Part shown: positions 15,985 to 23,511 of the stretch, piece by piece
Layout: every line of letters begins with the position of its first letter
Numbering within the stretch: the stretch's first letter is position 1
From: Basidiobolus ranarum
Taxonomy: Eukaryota > Basidiobolomycota > Basidiobolomycetes > Basidiobolales
Direction: 5' to 3'
Assembly: GCA_040143965.1 (NCBI GenBank)
Contig: JASJQH010007040.1
Coordinates: forward strand, 1-23,511
DNA: 23,511 nt
Program-made: the position numbers and the translations under genes
The notes under the pieces: generated by a model
What the model was told of the DNA's origin: nothing
What the model saw: the letters and a program-made list of their open reading frames with translations, nothing else
The model's database searches: none

Positions 15985-16106
15985 TTACGGATATAATGTT
16001 GGTTGAGGTCGAGGTGGAGGTGGAGATGGATATCTCATAAAAGATGGTCATCTTCGTAGAATAAATTGTCTCTTTGAACAGTTGGAGATGGTGTTAACTT
16101 GTACAT
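15985..16106 (-). other. Coding-like tail after the chitin synthase stop
   Basis: Two overlapping short frames on the - strand: 16106-16035, with TPSPTVQRDNLFYEDDHLL, and 16038-15985, with MRYPSPPPPRPQPTLYP. They overlap at ATGA, one base out of register. Their Pro/Ser and acidic-aromatic composition looks like a disordered protein tail rather than AT-rich 3' UTR. A phase-0 donor GTACTC within the last chitin synthase exon (just after codon GGS near 16200) and the acceptor ACAAG (just before TTAACACC) would join the first frame to the enzyme. This is inference; it may be chance. Confidence 0.3.
16001..16030 (+). repeat. Short GGTNGA tandem repeat
   Basis: Four GGTNGA units (N = T, C, G, G) and one imperfect copy, GATGGA. 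On the - strand it encodes the Pro-rich stretch of the possible chitin synthase tail in one frame, or Ser-Thr repeats in another. Confidence 0.6.
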
Positions 16107-16168
16107 ATGGTTCGGGAACCGTATCAGGAGTGAGAATCGTAGAAACAAAACATATCAACTAATGGAAA

Positions 16169-19100
16169 TCAACGGGGACTTTGTGGTCTATAGAGTACAC
16201 TTCCTCCACTTTCACTTCCCTCCTCACTGGGTGTATGACTATTTGGGTTCAGCAAACTTACACTGGATAAATGGGCAAGTTGACTCGGTGTCTGGTAACC
16301 CAATTTCTCAACAGACTCCGACGCGGATGGATTCAATGGACTATTCACCGTCAGATTGTTTAATGTCTTTTGTGTCTTTCTACGTTTTGTTCTCTCAAAC
16401 TCTGACCACTTCTTCATCACAATTCTGGATCCATCAAATTCCCCTTCGGCATTTCCGTGCTCATCATCAGCCCCTTCTCCCGCAACCTGTCTCGTCTCTC
16501 CCCAGCTGAAGTCATCAAAATGCCAGAACGAATAGACAGGTAAAATGAAATTCCATACGAAGAGGGCCATGAGATAGATTAGCATCCAACCTACATACAC
16601 CAACTTTCTGGTGGTCATTAAGATCAAAACCGCAGGAAGTCCCAAAATAATCGCCAACAAGATGAGTGGAATAACTGGTACCGGCTTGGTAAGAAAAGAG
16701 ATTACTATCAGGTAGACAGTAAAGCAAATGGCCGCTGGCAATACAACGGTTCCAACAAGCTCCATGAATACAACAAATTGCATGGAGAAACAAAAGGTAC
16801 CACAAAGATCTCGGATGAGCACTAACTCCATAAGGTTATGCACTGTCGAGTTAATCCATCGTCTACGTTGTGATAAGAGAACTCTAAATGCTTCCGGTAC
16901 CACCGTCTTGCAGACAGCTTGAGGTACAAAAATCATCTTTCGTTTGGGGAACGTACGAAGCATCATTGTGCTCAGGAATCGATCCTCACCCAATAAAAGA
17001 AGATTCTTCTTGTGTAAGGTGTCTACCACATTCTCAGAGTAATGCTCGACAATGTCCGGACTGGCAAGGACAGGCACCCAGAAGCCGTTCGGCCCTTTGG
17101 GTGCTTTAATCCTATACATACAGAAACAACCGGGTAAGCAAGTAACACCACCGAAAATCGACTCAAACGCCTTGTTCAAATGATGAGAGATATAGTATTC
17201 AAATACTTGAATCATCGTCACCCAACTATTACGTTTGTTGGCAATCTTGGTCTCTCCACAAAGACCCATGATCTGTGGGTCACGAACCATACAAGAAACC
17301 ATTCGAGTCACTGAATCCGGATACACCTTGGTATCCGCATCTACCATCAGAACAATTTCAAAATGATCGGGACTAACACCAGTAACTCCCCAGATCGCGT
17401 TAAATAACTCGTACTGCATCTCAGTCATTCGATCGTCAAACATTACATGTTGCAGGAAGGACATGAGAATAATTTGACTGTCACGCTTGCCACGATTTCC
17501 AGGTTTTGGCGCATCGGCTTCGTCTGGTGTACCACACTTGGCAATAACGACCATGGGGACTTTGGTTTGCTTCTCCATGGGGACGGTGGATTCACTGAAC
17601 CTGTAATAACCCGCATAGATTTTGGCCATGTAGTGTCGTTTCGAACCATCGGCTATAGCAACATAGGAATACGGTTGGACATGCTCGGGTGGGATAACAA
17701 AGTCTTTCATCATGGAGACACATACATCTGGAGTTGAATGCTTATTTCCCGCTCCAACTATCAAACCATCAGCAATCACCATGATTAATTTGTGCGAGGA
17801 TGGATAATCCGTTAGTGCCAAAGAATCAAGCGTGGTACGTATCCCGATTTCGTCCTCTGAGTAAGCGGTGACCAGCATGATTGTGTAGGCGAGTGAAAAG
17901 TTGAAAGGTTGGAAAGTGGCGGGGGGTGGGGTTGGTGGTATGTGTACATTGCTGAGGATCGTCGAGGAACTTCTGGAATCCCGCCTAGAGCGGTTCGGTG
18001 TAGTGGCTAAGGAATTAACCGAATCGTTTCTACCATTACCATTTCGGAATTTTGTATCATGTGGAATGGAAGCGTAACTTCTTTTCGTAGCGAATTCGTG
18101 GTTGGGAGTAGAGAATCGACTGGTGCTTGGAAGTAAAGTATTACTATTCCCGGCCATGGTGTTACCGTATTTGACTGAAGATGGAATGGCTAAGTTGTTG
18201 GGACTTTCACTCCACTTCTCAATGGCCTCGACTCGCTTCATACGTTCCTCGTAAGTCTCTTGGCGGAAAGTACCCAAACGCCAGCTAATAACCCAGCCAA
18301 AGAAAACTGCCAGAAAGAATTTACTCAATACTACACCTAGGATAACCACCAGGGAGACATAAAGAATTATATTTGAAATGATACATCCCATGGATGTGGT
18401 ATCCAATGCTCCAACTTTTAAAATCCCCGCTGCACAGTCAGCTTCGTTATGGTAGTAGTTTCGCAGGAAAAATGTTACATCAGTACCACGGTAGAGTGAG
18501 TTGGGGGACTTGAGTAGGTTGAAGACGGGAGGCAGTTGGTAATCAGGAACTAGTGAGTTCAGTATATTCAGATCCAACACGTGCCTTCAATAATAAAAAC
18601 CTTGGTTAAAATCCCATCTAACATATTTATAATGAACTATGAATTACCCATTGTAAACAACCAGATTCCGGTCAGCTCTTTGGATATCCTTCCATTCATA
18701 ATAAACATCACCTAGAACTGGTAAACTACGCAAAAGATTCGGTTCTCTGTTTAAATGACACCCAGAGCGTCCAGTATTTTCGGTTGGACTGGGGTAATTC
18801 GTATCATTTCGAACCACACAGGGAAAAAAGGTAAGAGTATTCGAATTCCCCCATATCTTATTGCAGCCATCATTTGTACTCTGGAATAGAAAGGAAATGT
18901 CCATTGATCCGGCCAGCGCTGTGATACTTCCCCCTTGAGGAATTCCAGGACTTGCCGGATGAGAAAACCCGGAAATTTTGTAAGCTCTTCCATTGATCAC
19001 CGTATAATCGGCACCGATGGTTCCTTGTCGAACTCGAGGGGCAATATTCCACCCACACAAAACTTGCTGGAGCCCGAATGTAAGGAAACCTACAATCAAA

Positions 19101-20257
19101 CACATTAGGAACACGATGGTACACAGGGCCATCTTCTCTCGCCAGGCTTGACGTACTTGAGGCGTTTTCATCCCTAGGGATAGAAGAGTCAATTACAATC
19201 ACTCAGTTGAACCATTTCCTATCATTCCTAATCTTACTAATACTTACCACAACATGAAAGAATAGGACTCGGTGCATAGAATGTGATGACTCGAGAGAAT
19301 ATGACCCAACAGCTGGGACATCTTTTCCTTGCCGGAGATGCAGGCTGCTTTTTGCCCTTTCCATTGCTGATGGTGGAATTGTGGCGGTTAACCAGTTCCT
19401 CACGAGCTCCTCTAGCCAGGCCTCGAGCTTGCGCTGCCTCCTGATTTTGGCGTCCGCTATGTCTGTCTGGCCTACGTTCAGGACGGATCAGTGATTTTTG
19501 TCGACGAGGTGGCTCAGCACGACCCTGTTCCTCCATATTCACTTGGTTTGAAACAACCACTCTTGGGTTTTTGGTACGTGTTGGAGAACGGGAATAATTA
19601 CTATTACGAGAGCGAGAACCTGCAGAGGACTCAATGGTTGGCGAATAAGGTTCATCTGAGACAAAATCGATTCATTGGTTAACTCAACTCGTGAATGAAA
19701 CAAATATATGGGATATTTTGGTAAATAGGAATAAATGAAATTTTCCAAATATATCCACCAATGATTTCTTCAGAAATTCAATTTAGAGGGAAGGTTGAGA
19801 CATACCGGTAGGTGGGGGGTGATTTTGTAGCATTTGTAATTCTAATTTCTCAGGACCACGACTCTCTGGGCCATAAGATTTGGAAACTGTGCGTGGTGCT
19901 TGTAGACGACTGTAAGTACTTAGTGGTCTGTCATCCTCCGCCAAGGTCTCCGAAAGCTTTGGAATGGTGGGAGAAGAAGATCCTGCGACAATGGTTAGTG
20001 ATCAAGTATGGGCATGAAAAACTTGCAATGAGCTTAATACCTCTACTGTTGAGTGCATCTTGGATGTAGCTAGAATGTAGCTGAGGAGTGGCGTCGAATC
20101 CTTGCTCCCAGTCCTCAGTCTTTTGATCAAAGCCTTCGGCATCATCTGGAAACGTAGCGGTTCTCTCCTTCGAAGCCGAGGGGGTTGATACTATTTTGTT
20201 GGATGTGGTACCTCTCCCAGGCATTTCTGGGTCATTGTTCTTTTTTGACGATGACAT
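16169..20257 (-). CDS. Chitin synthase, class IV (Chs3/ChsE-like)
   Basis: Plasma-membrane family-2 glycosyltransferase that polymerises UDP-GlcNAc into wall chitin. Exons: 20257-20041, 19982-19806, 19655-19248, 19173-18648, 18584-16169; 1247 aa, a usual class IV length. Residues 1-240 are hydrophilic, Ser/Arg-rich and probably disordered. Membrane segments lie near 246-266 and 284-303, then a globular part with [10 protein letters not shown] that resembles the cytochrome-b5-like domain of this class, then a helix pair near 507-542. The catalytic core has [17 protein letters not shown] (DAD about 858-860), EDR (976-978) and QRRRW (1015-1019), all intact. A cluster of helices follows (about 1040-1128) with [13 protein letters not shown] just after. 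No myosin motor is present, which rules out classes V and VII. The start is the first ATG, before MSSSKKNN; the N-terminal exon joins are the least certain part, since that region is poorly conserved. The true 3' end may lie further left. Confidence 0.95.
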
Positions 20258-23204
20258 GGAGCTGACTGACTACTGTCAATAATATGTGGCAAGGTATAAG
20301 AGAGATTAATTGTAAGAGAAAGGTTGGCTTTGTTAAAGGTGGGGCTGACTCAGACGTCTAGATATGTGGAAGGGGTTTTCGGTTCACGGATATCCTTGAG
20401 AAGGGTATAAATCTCAACTCTCTAATGTTCCGAATAAGGATAGTCAAAAGTCTACCAGTAAAGTAGGGGATTTTAGTAAAGCTACTGAGAGAAGGTAAAG
20501 GATGGATGTGGTGGAAGGCAGGTATCCCGAGCAAGGTTAAATATTAGTAAAGCAGCAGTTTGCTTGATATATACCACCAAACCGTTTATAATAAGAGTAA
20601 GATAGAGGAAGCTGAAATGAGGAAAGCCTTGGCCAAGTTATACTAAGTTGAAAGAGAAAAGTAAGGCACCAAACCAGATGGACCTATTTAAAACATCAGC
20701 CAACGCGGGGTCAGTTGGTGCAGCAGTAGCATGAACTATGTTCCCATTGAAATTCCCGTACATTTTGATGAGATTTCACATTAATTCTCGATCTTTACCG
20801 GATCCGTCTCCAAAGAAAGGCGCCATTTTATCACGAAATATATTAAAGTGAATCCAATGTTAAACCAGTTATACACACAAAATAGATGATTGTGTTGACC
20901 TTTTCAAGAGTGGAAGAGTCTAGCAATTGGTTTAAAGTTACACAGTGAAATGAGGTTGGGAAATGGTTGACCTCATTTGATGTCAGCTGAAATTCCCATG
21001 CATCATCATAATTGGCCACACATGCAGCGAACTGGACTTAAATTCAAATAAGGATTCGTCTGTTCAGTTCACTAACCACCGATTCGGTGTATTTTTAATC
21101 TACAGAAGCAATTTCCAGGGGTAAAAGTGGTGAATCAATCCACAACATTTGCAAACAAACTATTCCTGATTTTGTGAGCACTCATGTCAAACTATGCTTG
21201 AGCTACTGTTCATTGTAGTGCCTAAACCCAGCCCCACTCCATGCAATTCATTGCGCAACACCGTAGATAAGGTGAGCGACGAATATAGTGCTGGCCGACT
21301 GACTGTCGAGGTGCGGGAATGTATCAGCGGGAGTTTTGGGCTCATCGGCATCTGTCATTGTTGAGGAAAATCAGCGGCGGAGAGCGGCGACGCCTTGTGA
21401 GTGCTATCCACCCAAGAAGCCGCTGCGTAAGCCAAGTACATTGGCCATTGACGTATACTGATCCGAAAGTTCCCTAGATTGTGAGTCTCGTTTCATAAAG
21501 AGCTAGGCTTGAGTAAAGAATGGGCGGTGTTTTCCGCCAATGGCTAAGGAAGCTGATGCTTAGCAGATGATCCCAAGTCGGTTTAACATAATAGTATGAT
21601 TCGCACTTGTAGCACCTGCTTCTAAGGACGTCTATTGGCGAACATGGCTCAGAAGAAGTAATTCCCGTTTGCGGGGGGATTAAAGTAGTGGTGGGAGAAC
21701 AAGGAACCAGTGAGAACGTATTAAGATCAATATCATGACAAAACACCATATCGGATCTAATTAGTGACTATTGGCGAAATCCGGTTTTCATGTCAAGTGA
21801 ATCTACCCGATGTGCAAGCTTTAAGGGGTCCAGTAAATTGTCAGCGTGAATTATTTCCAAATATGGAGGATTCTTGATCACAAACTCTTACGTGATTCCG
21901 ACTCCAAGAACAGGCTGAGGTCTATTAGGATTGGTAATGTTTGCTAATTCTAGCGATGCAAATCCACCCTACAGATTCCAATGTGAGGCTGAACACGGAA
22001 CTCGCACATACTACACTTATTCAGCGCGTATCATTCAGTAGAAAGTTCGTTACGATGCATGCAAGAGTATGGTGCTTCTATGCAGTACGCTACCAAAGTG
22101 AATATTCTTCCTTCTCCTTTGTTTGAGCAGATCAGCGGAATCAGTAATCATGTGATAAACAACTAATAACAGCTAGTGGGTCGCGAATTCCGTTGATGCA
22201 TTCAAGTCAGATATGACTGATTGCGACACTTTTCCTGGGATGACTGAATTGTAGCAAGGGTTCAACGAGCGACAATATATTTGGAGGTGTCTTCATTGGA
22301 GTGATGGGGCAGCAAATGGGAGCCGGATTCCTGTAAGAACCTCTACAATTTTGAGACCGATGCCGCATGTGGCTAATTTTTAATTTGTTCAAAAGACGGT
22401 TTCGATATCCAGAGTATCCCTCTGTCCTTTGGCGGCTTACTCTGGCATGAGCTTGGATCATATTGAAGGTACGAGAAACCTTGTATAAATGGCACAAGCG
22501 TACTTATTAAGTTTAGACATCGTCATCGAATATTGATATTGAAATGGGTGGGAGATAATTTTACCGATAACGGAAGATGCATTGCAACTTTCCCTGCACT
22601 CATAACCTCTTATTGTTGGGAAAATTCATACGAGTAAGTGACTAACAGAGTGAAAGGCTTGCAGTACTATCTCCACACTTCAACTTGTTAATATGGGAAT
22701 ATGCTGCTCATTTTGCAACTCGTTCTTGTACAATTTCAGCGATTATCAAGTTCGTTGTCTAAATCATTAGCATCTGGACCGATGGAGCGGAGCAAGTATA
22801 TAGAAGTTTGCAGGGAGGCGTATCAGTGGATTGCCTCAAACCTTTGGAATGCTTCCAAGTATAAATTGGTTCTGTCACAGTTTGAAGGGTAAACCTCCAT
22901 AGGCCAGGCCTTCACATCCTATGTGAAAGGTCGTTTCTCCCATAGCCTTCAGTATACATGAAAGTGGAATATGAAATTCATATTTAGTGTTTAATTTCTT
23001 GACATGTTGGGCAATTAATGAAAATATAAATTTTGTATGCAAGTGAAGCCACGTAGCTTACCAAATCTCTATAGTCAAGTCCTGCTATTTGTTTGAATTT
23101 GGCCATAGAACTGAATATTTCTGTAGAAAGCATCCAGATATGTATATACCATACTTGGAATATCTACTACACCTCTGAACTCCTTCAATTTCTTAGGTAT
23201 GTTT
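20258..23204. other. 2.9 kb spacer: chitin synthase promoter and 3' UTR of the next gene
   Basis: No convincing gene. The part next to 20257 is purine-rich on the + strand (CT-rich on the gene strand) and should be the chitin synthase promoter; a TTTATA at about 20585 reads TATAAA on the - strand but is some 330 bases from the ATG. A GC-richer block lies at about 21270-21440. Open frames at 21474-21749 (-) and 22207-22497 (-) look like chance. The far right should contain the 3' UTR of the partial gene. Confidence 0.55.
22701..22892 (+). CDS. Doubtful 63-codon ORF with a hydrophobic start
   Basis: Starts with ATG and opens with a hydrophobic run MLLILQLVLVQF that could act as a signal peptide, then a Ser-rich stretch and a short Trp-containing helix-like end. 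It resembles no protein I know, has no conserved Cys pattern, and is of a size that occurs by chance. Listed only because it has an ATG and a secretion-like N-terminus. Confidence 0.12.
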   Translation: MLLILQLVLVQFQRLSSSLSKSLASGPMERSKYIEVCREAYQWIASNLWNASKYKLVLSQFEG

Positions 23205-23511
23205 CTAGTTGGATACATGATTATATTCAACTAGTTTAATACTGGACTCCACTCTTTGAAATCTGGAGGGTTGTTCAATAGTGGGCAAAGTAGCCTTTTT
23301 GGAAGTTGATGGTCTTGATGGTGTTTTGGTTGAACTTTGCTCAACTATTGATTTACTATGTACCTGGGGGATTACAATCTTTTCACTTGCACTATTACTG
23401 GAAAGGAACACATCTGGTAAATTGATTAATGCCTGATCATTACTTGAGTTAGTTTCTGGCATGTTAATGCCTTCCAAAGTGGATAGTAGATTGCTAGACT
23501 GCTCATCAATT
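23205..23511 (-). CDS. C-terminal end of an unrecognised protein, cut by the window edge
   Basis: The frame is open from the right edge of the window to a TAG at 23205, 101 codons, with no in-frame stop. There is an in-frame ATG at about 23462, but the sequence before it (DEQSSNLLSTLEG) is of the same composition, so I read this as the end of a longer protein. It is rich in Ser, Thr, Pro and Lys (TKTPSRPSTSKKATLP), low in hydrophobic residues and likely disordered, ending in RFQRVESSIKLVEYNHVSN. No domain or family is recognised. Whether the whole stretch is one exon is not known. Confidence 0.5.
   Translation of the reverse strand, partial: IDEQSSNLLSTLEGINMPETNSSNDQALINLPDVFLSSNSASEKIVIPQVHSKSIVEQSSTKTPSRPSTSKKATLPTIEQPSRFQRVESSIKLVEYNHVSN

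Larger units (their letters stand above)
15015..16168. other. Convergent spacer between PKA and chitin synthase
   Basis: Holds the 3' UTRs of PKA (+) and the chitin synthase (-). A 105-codon frame from the ATG at 15113 to 15430 (+) is Ser/Leu-rich and unrecognised; it lies within the expected PKA 3' region and is probably chance. The right end (15985-16106, - strand) has coding-like sequence described separately. Confidence 0.55.

Noticed and set aside
16099-17737. Several + strand open frames across the chitin synthase gene.
   Set aside because: They lie opposite a well-conserved enzyme and have no protein-like features of their own; they are mirror frames.
21474-22497. Frames at 21474-21749 and 22207-22497 on the - strand.
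   Set aside because: The second lacks an ATG at its start; neither shows a motif, splice partner or compositional bias of the kind seen in the real genes here.

Overview
The window looks like nuclear DNA of a fungus. It carries a chitin synthase with the class IV signature set, EFR3, IRE1 and a PKA catalytic subunit. Introns are many and short: 23 of the 25 modelled introns are 58-74 bases (one is 76 or less by any reading, one is 150), mostly GTRAGT at the donor, often with a CTAAC/TTAAC-like branch site near the acceptor. Coding sequence fills about half of the 23.5 kb, and non-coding spacers reach about 3-3.7 kb, which is loose packing for a fungus. A lumenal prenylcysteine-oxidase-like flavoprotein is unusual in yeasts, so an early-diverging fungus or a basal basidiomycete is my tentative guess; I cannot place it further.

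Layout, left to right: (1) 30-3205 (+) IRE1, the ER unfolded-protein sensor kinase/RNase, 7 exons, 930 aa. (2) 3206-4514 AT-rich convergent spacer. (3) 4515-7264 (-) EFR3, the plasma-membrane anchor of the phosphatidylinositol 4-kinase complex, 8 exons, 767 aa. (4) 7265-8431 spacer. (5) 8432-9841 (-) an intronless prenylcysteine oxidase/lyase-like gene with a signal peptide and a TATA box, 469 aa. (6) 9842-13561 a 3.7 kb divergent spacer without a convincing gene. (7) 13562-15014 (+) PKA catalytic subunit, 7 exons, 357 aa. (8) 15015-16168 convergent spacer, including coding-like sequence just after the chitin synthase stop. (9) 16169-20257 (-) class IV (Chs3/ChsE-like) chitin synthase, 5 exons, 1247 aa. 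(10) 20258-23204 spacer with a GC-richer block. (11) 23205-23511 (-) the C-terminal end of an unrecognised protein that runs off the window.

The genes are not an operon or an obvious cluster. As a group they are housekeeping functions of the secretory pathway and cell surface: ER quality control (IRE1), plasma-membrane PI4P supply (EFR3), turnover of prenylated proteins (PCYOX), cAMP signalling (PKA) and wall chitin (CHS). That shared theme may be coincidence. Exon borders were set by eye from GT-AG signals, reading frame and recalled family conservation; there is no transcript evidence. I did not find a clearly new system here. The most useful leads are the GC-AG intron in IRE1, the intronless flavoprotein gene, the Cys-X-Cys start of EFR3, and the possible hidden 3' exon of the chitin synthase.
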